Part shown: piece after piece, positions 7,109 through 13,497 of the stretch
How positions within the stretch are numbered: position 1 is the first letter of the stretch
How the letters are laid out: every line of letters starts with the position of its first letter
Made by a program: the position numbers and the translations under genes
Assembly: GCA_020024075.1 (NCBI GenBank)
Contig: JAHHUJ010000023.1
Span: 1-15,707, forward strand
Source: Psychrobacter sp.
GTDB taxonomy: Bacteria > Pseudomonadota > Gammaproteobacteria > Pseudomonadales > Moraxellaceae
DNA: 15,707 bases
Direction: 5' to 3'
The notes under the pieces: generated by a model
Databases searched by the model: none
Seen by the model: the letters and a program-made list of their open reading frames with translations, nothing else
Told to the model about the DNA's origin: nothing

Positions 7109-8425
7109 ATGTACGCAGAAACTTTTACTAACGCAACTGAAATTCAAGACATTCGTGCTCGTGAGATTTTAGACTCACGTGGTAACCCAACTATTGAAGC
7201 CGATGTTATTTTGGCAGACGGTTCTATGGGCCGTGCAGCTGCACCAAGTGGCGCCTCTACTGGCTCACGTGAAGCCCTAGAGCTACGTGATGGTGATAAG
7301 TCTCGTTACTTAGGTAAAGGGGTTCGAAAAGCCGTCTCCAATGTTAATAGCCAGATTAGAACCGCTCTAATTGAAAGTGATGCCACAGATCAGCAAGCCA
7401 TTGACAACCGTCTAATTGAGCTTGATGGTACGGATAACAAAGACAACCTTGGTGCTAACGCTATGTTAGCTGTGTCATTGGCTACCGCTAAAGCGGCTGC
7501 AATCTCACAAAACATCCCATTACATCAGTACATCGCAAACTTACGTGGTCAAACTTCATTGACCATGCCAGTGCCTATGATGAACATCTTAAATGGTGGT
7601 GAGCACGCAGATAACACAGTAGATATTCAAGAGTTCATGATTGAGCCAACAGGCTTCAGCAGCTTCTCAGAAGCTCTTCGTGCCGGTGTTGAGATTTTCC
7701 ATAGCTTAAAGTCAGTACTTAAAGCACAGGGTCTAAACACAGCTGTGGGTGATGAGGGCGGCTTTGCGCCAAACTTACGCAGTAACGAAGAAGCCATTAC
7801 TGTTATTCTACAAGCCATTGAGCAAGCAGGTTATAACGCTGGTAAAGACATCCACTTAGCTCTAGACTGTGCAGCCAGTGAGTTTTATAAAAATGGTCAG
7901 TACATCTTAGCAGGTGAGGGCAACAAAACCTTTGATAGCCAAAGCTTCTCTGATTACCTAGTAAGACTAACTGAACAGTATCCAATTATCTCTATCGAAG
8001 ATGGTTTAGATGAGTCAGATTGGGACGGCTGGGCTTACTTAACTAGCAAGCTGGGCGACAAAGTACAGTTGGTAGGTGATGACTTATTCGTAACCAACCC
8101 AGCTATTTTACAAGAAGGTATTGATAAGAAGATTGCCAACGCTATCTTGATTAAGTTTAACCAAATCGGTACGTTATCTGAAACTCTAGATGCCATTTAT
8201 CTAGCGAAAGAAAATGGCTATGCTACTATTATCTCACACCGTTCTGGTGAGACAGAAGACAGCACCATTGCTGACTTAGCGGTAGGTACTGCAGCGGGTC
8301 AAATTAAGACAGGTTCTTTATGTCGTTCGGACCGAGTGGCTAAGTACAACCAACTATTACGCATCGAACAGCAAGTTCGTGCCAGCTACCGTGGTCGTGA
8401 AGAATTCATCGGCTTACGTGGCTAA
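7109..8425 (+). CDS. eno: Enolase
   Basis: Dehydrates 2-phosphoglycerate to phosphoenolpyruvate in glycolysis; cytoplasmic, and in many proteobacteria also part of the RNA degradosome. The 438 residues fit the family (E. coli 432) with a slightly longer N-terminus before IRAREILDSRGNPTIEA. Key features are GASTGSREALELRD in the N-terminal domain, the catalytic Glu216 in GDEGGFAP, the Mg-binding SIEDGLDE and GDDLFVTN segments, the catalytic Lys349 in LIKFNQIGT, and His377 in SHRSGETED. All active-site residues are present. AAAGAGG about 12 bases before the ATG may serve as ribosome binding site. Its product, phosphoenolpyruvate, is a substrate of KdsA encoded nearby. Two hairpins follow the stop. 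Confidence 0.98.
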   Translation: MYAETFTNATEIQDIRAREILDSRGNPTIEADVILADGSMGRAAAPSGASTGSREALELRDGDKSRYLGKGVRKAVSNVNSQIRTALIESDATDQQAIDNRLIELDGTDNKDNLGANAMLAVSLATAKAAAISQNIPLHQYIANLRGQTSLTMPVPMMNILNGGEHADNTVDIQEFMIEPTGFSSFSEALRAGVEIFHSLKSVLKAQGLNTAVGDEGGFAPNLRSNEEAITVILQAIEQAGYNAGKDIHLALDCAASEFYKNGQYILAGEGNKTFDSQSFSDYLVRLTEQYPIISIEDGLDESDWDGWAYLTSKLGDKVQLVGDDLFVTNPAILQEGIDKKIANAILIKFNQIGTLSETLDAIYLAKENGYATIISHRSGETEDSTIADLAVGTAAGQIKTGSLCRSDRVAKYNQLLRIEQQVRASYRGREEFIGLRG

Positions 8426-8433
8426 TAAGACTG

Positions 8434-8452
8434 CTAGTTTTTGTTAAACTAG
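8434..8452 (+). other. Hairpin just after eno
   Basis: CTAGTTT-TTGTT-AAACTAG, a perfect 7-bp stem with a 5-base loop, begins 9 bases after the eno stop. No T tract follows, so termination is uncertain; it may protect the 3' end. The sequence resembles the tandem unit found before eno. Confidence 0.6.
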
Positions 8453-8470
8453 TTGTCGAGAGTTGATAGT

Positions 8471-8507
8471 AGATTGAGTGGTTTTCCTAGGGGATACCAC
8501 TCAATCT
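8471..8507 (+). terminator. Long hairpin, possible eno terminator
   Basis: A perfect 12-bp inverted repeat, AGATTGAGTGGT with ACCACTCAATCT, encloses a 13-base loop. It is one of the strongest hairpins in the window but has no T tract on either side. It lies between eno and the ftsB promoter, so a role in ending or protecting eno mRNA is the simplest reading. Confidence 0.5.
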
Positions 8508-8531
8508 TGCTATTATAGACAGCACAAATAC

Positions 8532-8540
8532 TGCTATACT
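8532..8540 (+). promoter_or_regulatory. Candidate extended -10 promoter of ftsB
   Basis: TGC-TATACT (8532-8540) fits an extended -10 with five of six -10 matches. The upstream -35 region is weak (TTATAG at 8513-8518). The predicted leader is about 70 bases. Confidence 0.45.
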
Positions 8541-8615
8541 TTTGTGGCAAGCTGTATTTTATTCTCAGCCATTGTTTTATTCATGCTCACTCTTTAATTT
8601 ATTCTAAGTCTTCTT

Positions 8616-8969
8616 ATGAAATATTTTAGCCAATTTATGTTGTTTTTAATTGCTGTTGCGGTATTGCTAGGTTTGCAATATCAGTATTGGCTAGGAAAAA
8701 GTGGGCGCGCAGGATTAGAGAAGCTGCATCAAGAGATGGAAGTTCAGCAGCAAATCAATGAGCAAAAGATGGATGAGAATAAAGTATTGCGCGCTGATGT
8801 GAATGATTTAAAAAATGGGCTAGAAGCGGTGGAAGAGCATGCCCGTTTAGATTTAGGGTTAATTAAACCAGGTGAGACTTTTGTGCAGTTGTCCACTGCG
8901 CCTACTACTCATAGTAATCAGCCCACACCGCCTGTTAATCCAGAGGATGCGATAGAAAGTATTCCTTAG
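8616..8969 (+). CDS. ftsB: Cell division protein FtsB
   Basis: A 117-residue bitopic inner-membrane protein that forms the FtsQ-FtsL-FtsB complex at the division septum and helps activate septal peptidoglycan synthesis. One membrane helix spans about residues 5-20 with a very short cytoplasmic end. It is followed by the family-typical LQYQYWLGKSG and a coiled coil over about 31-75 (LEKLHQEMEVQQQINEQK onward). The conserved EEHARLDLGLIKPGETF segment comes next, and a Thr/Pro/Asn-rich tail makes it slightly longer than the E. coli protein (103). The position between eno and ispD is the usual gammaproteobacterial one. There is no clear ribosome binding site before the ATG, but the start is fixed by the short N-terminus before the helix. 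Confidence 0.94.
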   Translation: MKYFSQFMLFLIAVAVLLGLQYQYWLGKSGRAGLEKLHQEMEVQQQINEQKMDENKVLRADVNDLKNGLEAVEEHARLDLGLIKPGETFVQLSTAPTTHSNQPTPPVNPEDAIESIP

Positions 8970-8978
8970 CACTTAATG

Positions 8979-9058
8979 GCTATAGCAGTTAACCTCTATA
9001 ATATTTGGCTTCTATAGCATTTAGTCTCTATAACGTTTAGCTTCTATAACTACAATAT
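8979..9058 (+). repeat. 16-bp tandem repeat array, about five copies
   Basis: The core TCTATA recurs at 8995, 9011, 9027 and 9043, exactly 16 bp apart. Units are TCTATAATATTTGGCT, TCTATAGCATTTAGTC, TCTATAACGTTTAGCT and a decayed last copy. A further diverged copy, GCTATAGCAGTTAACC, starts at 8979. The array fills most of the ftsB-ispD spacer. Confidence 0.85.
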
Positions 9059-9082
9059 TTATAAATTCAAAAGTGATTTATT

Positions 9083-9814
9083 TTGACCCAAACTACCTCA
9101 GACTCAGCTAGCATAGACTCTATTTCACCCCAAGTATTTAGCCTTATTGTCGCAGCTGGCAAGGGCAGTCGTATTGGTTCGGATATACCCAAGCAATATA
9201 CAGCAGTACATGGCAAGACTATCTTGCAGCAAAGTGTTGCTGCTTTAGCGGCGAGTAGCTACATCAAGCAGTTGTTATTGGTTATTGCCAAGGATGATAA
9301 GGTTGCCAAGAGCTTAGACTTTAGCCTGCCCGTAACCTTCACTTATGGAGGTGCTGAGCGATGGCAGTCGGTACAAGCTGGGGTAGAGGCGGTGTTTGCT
9401 GCTGGAGCGAAAGATGAGGACTTAATCCTGATTCATGATGCCGCTCGCCCTTGTGTCTTGGCAAAGCACATTGATATGGTGATAGAGGCGGCAATGCAGC
9501 ACCCTTATGGGGCGATATTAGGGGTTCCGGTAGCAGATACCTTAAAGAAGGTGAGCGTAGAGGGCGATATTCAAGCCACTATTGATCGAAGTAGTCTATG
9601 GCAGGCTCAGACTCCTCAAGTGTTCCGAGCTGCCAAATTACGCCAAGTTTTGCATTATGTAGCAGACGAGGGGTTGATGATTACCGATGAAGCTAGTGCT
9701 TTTGAAGCCATAGGCCATAGTATTAAGATAGTGCCAGGCAATAATCAAAACCTAAAGCTGACTTACGCTGAAGACTTAACTTTAATCGAGAGTATTCTGA
9801 GTAGCCGTTCGTAG
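9083..9814 (+). CDS. ispD: 2-C-methyl-D-erythritol 4-phosphate cytidylyltransferase
   Basis: Transfers CMP from CTP to methylerythritol 4-phosphate in the non-mevalonate (MEP) route to isoprenoids; cytoplasmic. At 243 residues it fits the family. The N-terminal nucleotide-binding motif is LIVAAGKGSRIGSDIPKQY (21-39), with Arg30 and Lys37 the expected CTP contacts. HDAARPCV (118-125), VADTLKKV and DRSSLWQAQTPQVF (168-181) are also typical. The start must be TTG at 9083: an in-frame TGA lies at 9074-9076, and the first Met codon downstream falls well inside the fold. Only a weak purine stretch precedes the TTG. ispF, often the next gene, is absent here. Confidence 0.94.
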   Translation: MTQTTSDSASIDSISPQVFSLIVAAGKGSRIGSDIPKQYTAVHGKTILQQSVAALAASSYIKQLLLVIAKDDKVAKSLDFSLPVTFTYGGAERWQSVQAGVEAVFAAGAKDEDLILIHDAARPCVLAKHIDMVIEAAMQHPYGAILGVPVADTLKKVSVEGDIQATIDRSSLWQAQTPQVFRAAKLRQVLHYVADEGLMITDEASAFEAIGHSIKIVPGNNQNLKLTYAEDLTLIESILSSRS

Positions 9815-9820
9815 AGGTGG

Positions 9821-9895
9821 TTGTTAGGAGAATCAGTTTTAAAAGGATAAGTTTTAAGAGAGTCAGTTTTAGGAGAATCAGTTTTAAGCGATTGA
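9821..9895 (+). repeat. 15-bp tandem repeat array, five copies
   Basis: Units start at 9821, 9836, 9851, 9866 and 9881. Examples are GTTTTAAGAGAGTCA and GTTTTAGGAGAATCA, with the GTTTTA core exactly 15 bp apart in four of them. The first copy begins 7 bases after the ispD stop. Confidence 0.88.
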
Positions 9896-9949
9896 ATAAC
9901 CGACTGCTAACAACAAACTGCCAAATACCACATTATAAAATTTACGCAT

Positions 9950-9983
9950 AAAAAAAGCCAAACTCATTGAGTTTGGCTTTTTT
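9950..9983. terminator. Bidirectional terminator between ispD and the tRNA operon
   Basis: AAAAAAGCCAAACTCA and its exact complement TGAGTTTGGCTTTTTT lie almost back to back (one base apart). The A tract on one side and the T tract on the other give a GC stem with a U run in both directions. It can end the ispD transcript and the minus-strand tRNA transcript. Confidence 0.93.
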
Positions 9984-10032
9984 CGCAAGCAGTTATCAAT
10001 CGGATAATGCTCACTTAGATAACACAAAATAG

Positions 10033-10108
10033 TGGTATCCCGTAGGGGATTCGAACCCCTGTTACCGCCGTGAAAGGGCGGGGTCCTAGGCCTCTAGACG
10101 AACGGGAC
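10033..10108 (-). tRNA. tRNA-Glu, anticodon TTC
   Basis: On the minus strand the gene starts GTCCCGT (from 10108), paired with ACGGGAT at the 3' end, followed by discriminator A and an encoded CCA (10035-10033). The anticodon stem CCGCC/GGCGG encloses the loop CTTTCAC, giving anticodon TTC. The T arm AGGGG-TTCGAAT-CCCCT is perfect. The sequence closely resembles known bacterial tRNA-Glu. It is the second gene of the operon, 143 bases after tRNA-Ala. Confidence 0.97.
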
Positions 10109-10251
10109 ACAAGATCATGTAAACATGAAATAGTTTTACAACGTAAGGTGCTGTCATCTATTAAATGAACTAGCTTTGCCTAGGTGCTTACGTTGGTGCC
10201 GCTGATAGTCATCATATATAATATATTTTGAGTATCAACTAATCTTAAATA

Positions 10252-10327
10252 TGGTGGAGCTAAACGGAGTCGAACCGTTGACCCCTTGCATGCCATGCAA
10301 GTGCTCTACCAACTGAGCTATAGCCCC
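10252..10327 (-). tRNA. tRNA-Ala, anticodon GGC
   Basis: On the minus strand it begins GGGGCTATAGCTCAG and ends TAGCTCC-A-CCA with encoded CCA. The anticodon stem CTTGC/GCAAG holds the loop ATGGCAT, anticodon GGC. The D arm and the T arm (AACGG-TTCGACT-CCGTT) are normal. It is the first gene of the operon, directly behind a strong promoter. Confidence 0.97.
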
Positions 10328-10344
10328 TCTCTAAGAGTGGGCGT

Positions 10345-10373
10345 ATTGTAGGCAAGTAATTAACTCTTGTCAA
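10345..10373 (-). promoter_or_regulatory. Strong sigma70 promoter of the tRNA-Ala-Glu operon
   Basis: Reading the minus strand, TTGACA (10373-10368) is a perfect -35, the spacer is 17 bp and TACAAT (10350-10345) is a five-of-six -10. The bases just after, ACGCCCACTC, form a GC-rich discriminator like those of stringently controlled stable-RNA promoters. The tRNA-Ala 5' end is about 10 bases past the predicted start. Confidence 0.9.
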
Positions 10374-10635
10374 CACTTTTTTTCAACTATTTTAAAAATA
10401 TTTCAAAAAAGAGGCTTTTTACAGCAAAACAGCGTTTATACCAGCCATCCCATAAGATGTGGCGGGCATTATAGGTCAAAATTATCGCTCTGAAAAGCCC
10501 AATCATCAAAAATATTGCTATTTTTTTATTTTTTTTTGAAGTTTACTCAAATTAGTCGCTAAATTCAGGTTATAACAGGCCTATGCTCTTAAATAAACTA
10601 AGATTAAATAGCCAGTAATAAACAGTCTAATAATA
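10374..10635. other. AT-rich gene-free region with one possible minus-strand promoter
   Basis: No coding frame stands out. On the minus strand TATAAT (10473-10468) is a perfect -10, preceded at 17 bp by TTTTCA (10496-10491) and followed by a GC-rich GCCCGCC. This could be an upstream second promoter of the tRNA operon or start a short RNA; a weak AAAAAG-CCT-CTTTTT hairpin lies at about 10402-10417 on the way. Confidence 0.4.
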
Positions 10636-10668
10636 AAAAAGCTGGCCAAATTGACTTTGACCAGCTTT
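10636..10668 (-). terminator. Rho-independent terminator of the pirin gene
   Basis: On the minus strand AAAGCTGGTCAAA pairs with TTTGGCCAGCTTT (one G-T wobble) around a 5-base loop, followed by a T run. It lies about 90 bases after the pirin stop. Confidence 0.9.
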
Positions 10669-10702
10669 GTATTAAATTCAGGCTTAGATTTGAGGGTAGC
10701 TC

Positions 10703-10742
10703 TCAACTATCTATTAAACCTATCAACTATCTATTAAACCTA
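10703..10742 (+). repeat. 20-bp tandem duplication
   Basis: TCAACTATCTATTAAACCTA occurs twice, at 10703-10722 and 10723-10742, without mismatch. A partial echo (GCTATCTATTA) follows at about 10753-10763, at the pirin 3' end. Confidence 0.9.
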
Positions 10743-10760
10743 TTAAGTTTAAGCTATCTA

Positions 10761-11645
10761 TTACGCGCCTTCCCCAAAGCGACCTTGTTGATAGTCATTT
10801 ACCGCTTGGATAATCTCTTGCTGACTGTTCATCACAAAGGGGCCATATTGCACGATAGGCTCATTTAGGGGGCGACCGGTGATCAAGATAACTTTGGTCT
10901 CCTCACGACCAGCCTCAATGGTGATACCGTCCGCATTTGGGTCATTCTTTAGAATAGCCATGTTTTTAACCGGTACTTGCTGGCCTTCAATGCTAGCATT
11001 GCCACGGTACACAAATACAAAGGCGTTGTGGCTTGCTGGAATATTATGGCTAAAGCGGGCACCTGCTGGCAGATGAATGTCTAAATAGGTAGGTTCAGTG
11101 ACCGATCGAGTTACCGCCCCTTCTACACCATTAGACTCACCGGCAATTACCGTTACTTGAGTGCCATTTTCGGTTACAAACTTTGGCAAATCAGCATTTT
11201 GGAAGTCTTTGTACCAAGGGTTATTCATTTTGTCTTTGGCTGGTAAATTTAACCAAAGTTGGAAGCCTTCCATTTCACCATCTTCTTGCTCAGGGATTTC
11301 TGAGTGAATAACTCCGCTAGCAGCCGTCATCCACTGTACACCACCGTTTTGCAGTAACCCTTCATTGCCAGCACTGTCTTTGTGACGCATACGGCCAGTA
11401 ATCATATAGGTAATGGTTTCAAAGCCGCGGTGAGGGTGGTTTGGGAAGCCGGCGATATAATCATCTGGATTGTCGCTTTTAAAGTTATCTAGCATCAAGT
11501 AAGGGTCAAGACGCTGCTGCAATTGATGAGTCAGCACTCGAGTTAATTTAACACCCGCCCCATCTTGGGTGTCTATACCAGCATAAAGCTGTTCAACTTG
11601 ACGAGGCTGAGCAAGGGTCACATTATTTGTTATAGGGTTAGTCAT
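10761..11645 (-). CDS. Pirin family protein
   Basis: A 294-residue bicupin protein. The N-terminal cupin carries the pirin metal site: His70 and His72 in FPNHPHRGFET and His114 and Glu116 in SGVIHSE. In characterised pirins the four equivalent residues bind Fe or another divalent metal. The GGVQWMTAASG segment is also typical. The C-terminal cupin (about 185-260) lacks an obvious metal set, as usual, and ends with the family-like PLNEPIVQYGPFVMNS. No signal peptide is seen, so it is cytoplasmic. AGGAG lies 7 bases before the ATG. Family members include quercetinases and regulators, and the substrate here cannot be told. It is a single-gene unit with its own terminator. Confidence 0.93.
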   Translation of the reverse strand: MTNPITNNVTLAQPRQVEQLYAGIDTQDGAGVKLTRVLTHQLQQRLDPYLMLDNFKSDNPDDYIAGFPNHPHRGFETITYMITGRMRHKDSAGNEGLLQNGGVQWMTAASGVIHSEIPEQEDGEMEGFQLWLNLPAKDKMNNPWYKDFQNADLPKFVTENGTQVTVIAGESNGVEGAVTRSVTEPTYLDIHLPAGARFSHNIPASHNAFVFVYRGNASIEGQQVPVKNMAILKNDPNADGITIEAGREETKVILITGRPLNEPIVQYGPFVMNSQQEIIQAVNDYQQGRFGEGA

Positions 11646-12066
11646 TGTTTTTCTCCTAATCTCTGATATACCTTGTATTTTATATTTTATGCTGTGTTGA
11701 CTTAGACTATGTTGCCTAGTGTTATAAAAACCAAGGCGTAGCAGTGTGTTATAGGTATTAACTGCTACTTTTTATTGTTAATTTATCATAATCTTATGTG
11801 TTATTAAATTAAGTATATTTAATTAATGGATTTCCTTTTTTTAATTACAGATTTTGGTTTAACCCGCTATATGTTTTAGCACCTCATACGCCTTAATTCA
11901 CTATTAAAATCCAGTCATTAAATGTGCTAAGCTCAGTGAGCATGATAAAGTCTTTTATCAGCTGTGTTGTCATATGCAGCCTGATTATCATCAGGTTGAG
12001 CTGGATACTCAGCTTTGATTGCTGTGGCGTGATTTACAAAAGACTGAGAAATAAAAGGTTAATAGT
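11646..12066. other. Gene-free region between pirin and the DsrE-like gene
   Basis: The part near 11646-11760 holds the pirin leader; TTGGTT with CATAGT at 17 bp on the minus strand is a weak promoter guess. The part near 11950-12020 can form several small hairpins, for example CCTGAT-TATC-ATCAGG and AGCTG-GATACT-CAGCT. A 45-codon plus-strand frame (11942-12079) is present but runs into the terminator and matches nothing I know. Confidence 0.4.
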
Positions 12067-12100
12067 AAAAAAGGGCTAACAACAGTAGTCAGCCCTTTTG
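12067..12100 (-). terminator. Terminator of the DsrE-like gene
   Basis: On the minus strand AAAGGGCTGAC pairs with GTTAGCCCTTT (one wobble) around a 7-base loop and continues into a T run. A shorter T run on the plus strand makes it possibly bidirectional. Confidence 0.87.
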
Positions 12101-12133
12101 TTTGTTTTCTAATTCAGCAATCAGCGTATGCTA

Positions 12134-12508
12134 TTAAGACAGTTGTAGTGAGCCTGTGACACCCATCATTAAATCAACTACATCACCACCATTTATAACC
12201 TCAAAGCGTGGATCAATCTCTGATTCTTTAATACCGTTGTGCTCCATACAAGCGCTACATACCAATACATTTCCGCCTTGCTTAATAAATTTTTGTAGCA
12301 AGTCTTTTGCAGGTTTAAAGGGTGCGCCAATATCTACCTCATTTAGTGCATTAGGCTTGGCAAGTTTAACGGCATCCATAAATAAAATAATGCTTGCTGA
12401 ATGGCCTTTGTCTAATGCTTTAACGGCCATGGTTAAGCCGACGGTAATTTTACTTGGATTTCTAGTATCATCAAATAAAGTAGTTACCAGATCAGTTGTG
12501 CTGGGCAT
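12134..12508 (-). CDS. DsrE/DsrF-like family protein
   Basis: A 124-residue cytoplasmic protein with the DsrE-type alpha/beta pattern: a first strand and helix around KITVGLTMAVKALDKGH, a second strand SASIILFMDAVKLA, and a third strand NVLVCSACMEHNGIK with Cys84 and Cys87 in a CSAC motif, where the family carries its conserved active Cys. Known relatives relay sulfur in sulfur oxidation or tRNA thiolation, but many stand-alone homologues have no assigned role. The start is well supported by AAGGAG 6 bases before the ATG. No sulfur-relay partner genes are nearby, so I give no specific function. Its leader contains repeated TTAGTGCTA motifs and a 10-bp inverted repeat. Confidence 0.85.
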   Translation of the reverse strand: MPSTTDLVTTLFDDTRNPSKITVGLTMAVKALDKGHSASIILFMDAVKLAKPNALNEVDIGAPFKPAKDLLQKFIKQGGNVLVCSACMEHNGIKESEIDPRFEVINGGDVVDLMMGVTGSLQLS

Positions 12509-12523
12509 GATATGCTCCTTTAA

Positions 12524-12590
12524 ATTAGTTAGCTTTAAACTATTTGCAATAAAATTAGTGCTAGTTAAAATGAATTTAGTGCTAACTAAT
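12524..12590 (-). promoter_or_regulatory. Inverted and direct repeats in the DsrE-like gene leader
   Basis: ATTAGTTAGC (12524-12533) and its exact complement GCTAACTAAT (12581-12590) lie 47 bp apart, beginning a few bases upstream of the ribosome binding site. Between and within them TTAGTGCTA occurs twice, 21 bp apart (12555 and 12576). This is compatible with a repressor operator or a leader hairpin; no regulator gene is adjacent. Confidence 0.5.
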
Positions 12591-12713
12591 AGACTAGCAG
12601 TTAATATGTTTTTTTATATAATATTTTGATGTCAGCGTGTTGTGGGCAAGTAAGTTAAGGTTTCTAAAGGATTTAGAAAATAGCTGTAGCGGAGTTGTGT
12701 GGTAGATGGGCAC

Positions 12714-12741
12714 AAAAAAAGCTGAGTACATAGACTCAGCT
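12714..12741 (-). terminator. Terminator of the small secreted protein gene
   Basis: On the minus strand AGCTGAGT and ACTCAGCT form a perfect 8-bp stem with a 6-base loop, followed by seven T. It lies about 50 bases after the stop. Confidence 0.92.
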
Positions 12742-12787
12742 GTTGGTATCCGCTAGGTTATTAGATTTTACTAGTTATTAGATGCTA

Positions 12788-13291
12788 CTAGATAGCATTA
12801 CCGCCGGCACTGTTCCATGCTTTCGTAAAGCCCATTACAGGGAAAGGAATCGTTTCGCCATCAATTTTTATTGTGATTGGTGCAGTGGCTTTCTTAAATA
12901 AATTAATAACATAGCTATGGCCACGAATTGTTGCAGGGGTATATTGATAGATATATTGCCCATCGCTAAGTTGTTCACACCAACGCAGCATTTTTACTGC
13001 TTGGCCGGAGAAAATAAAAGTTTCATCATCAGCATATTTGTTTTCGTATGTACATATATCACTATCATCAAGATAGGCAAGGGCAAAGTAAACTCTTTGT
13101 TCTCCTACATTCGAATGATTTACTTCTCCAGTGATAATCATGTTATTGTCGCTGTAATCAGGGGTGTATATAACACCTGCACCTTCAGAGGCGTCTCCCC
13201 ATGAGCTACTAAAAATTTCTGTGGCAGCAAAGCTAGAAGTGGTGATTAAACCCGCAGTAATAAAAGTAAAGATAGACTTCGTTAAACTCAT
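12788..13291 (-). CDS. Small exported protein of unknown function
   Basis: A 167-residue protein with a typical Sec signal peptide: a basic start (MSLTK), a hydrophobic stretch to about residue 18, and a likely signal peptidase I cut after SSFA at 22. The mature part, about 145 residues, is acidic and rich in Tyr, Ser and Asp, with alternating hydrophobic residues suggesting beta structure. It has just two Cys (80 and 105), which could form a disulfide in the periplasm. No membrane helix follows and there is no lipobox. GGAGG 5 bases before the ATG and a perfect TATAAT upstream support expression. I do not recognise the family. It lies between the DsrE-like and PhoX-like genes but has its own promoter and terminator. 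Confidence 0.85.
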   Translation of the reverse strand: MSLTKSIFTFITAGLITTSSFAATEIFSSSWGDASEGAGVIYTPDYSDNNMIITGEVNHSNVGEQRVYFALAYLDDSDICTYENKYADDETFIFSGQAVKMLRWCEQLSDGQYIYQYTPATIRGHSYVINLFKKATAPITIKIDGETIPFPVMGFTKAWNSAGGNAI

Positions 13292-13357
13292 ATTCCCTCC
13301 AATTTATAAGATAGCAAATGTCTAAGATGACTTTATAAAAGCTTATTATTTACTTAC

Positions 13358-13385
13358 ATTATACAAAATATTTACGTTTCGGTAA
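13358..13385 (-). promoter_or_regulatory. Promoter of the small exported protein gene
   Basis: On the minus strand TATAAT (13363-13358) is a perfect -10. The best -35 at 16 bp, TTACCG (13385-13380), is weak. The leader would be about 60 bases. Confidence 0.55.
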
Positions 13386-13396
13386 TAAAAGCCCAT

Positions 13397-13432
13397 AAAA
13401 AACGCAGGCTCTGCGTTTGCAAAACCTGCGTT
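13397..13432 (-). terminator. Terminator of the PhoX-like gene, copy 1 of a repeated element
   Basis: On the minus strand AACGCAGG pairs with CCTGCGTT around a 16-base loop and is followed by TTTT. It is nearly identical to the hairpin at 15553-15588. Confidence 0.85.
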
Positions 13433-13497
13433 ATTGATCACTCAAATACTGGCGTTTATTGAAGCAATGCTATTGTTAAAACCAAAAGCAATACCGC

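Noticed and set aside
11935..12060. Minus-strand open stretch reading like a protein tail (..AEYPAQPDDNQAAYDN..)
   Set aside because: It has no start codon, is short and is not recognisable; a gene remnant is possible but cannot be supported.
11942..12079. 45-codon frame encoding a short hydrophobic peptide with a basic end
   Set aside because: It could be a small membrane peptide, but the ribosome binding site is poor, the stop falls inside a terminator stem, and nothing supports conservation.
12156..12629. Long plus-strand frame opposite the DsrE-like gene
   Set aside because: It is the antisense shadow of a gene with a strong ribosome binding site and family motifs; its product has no recognisable features.
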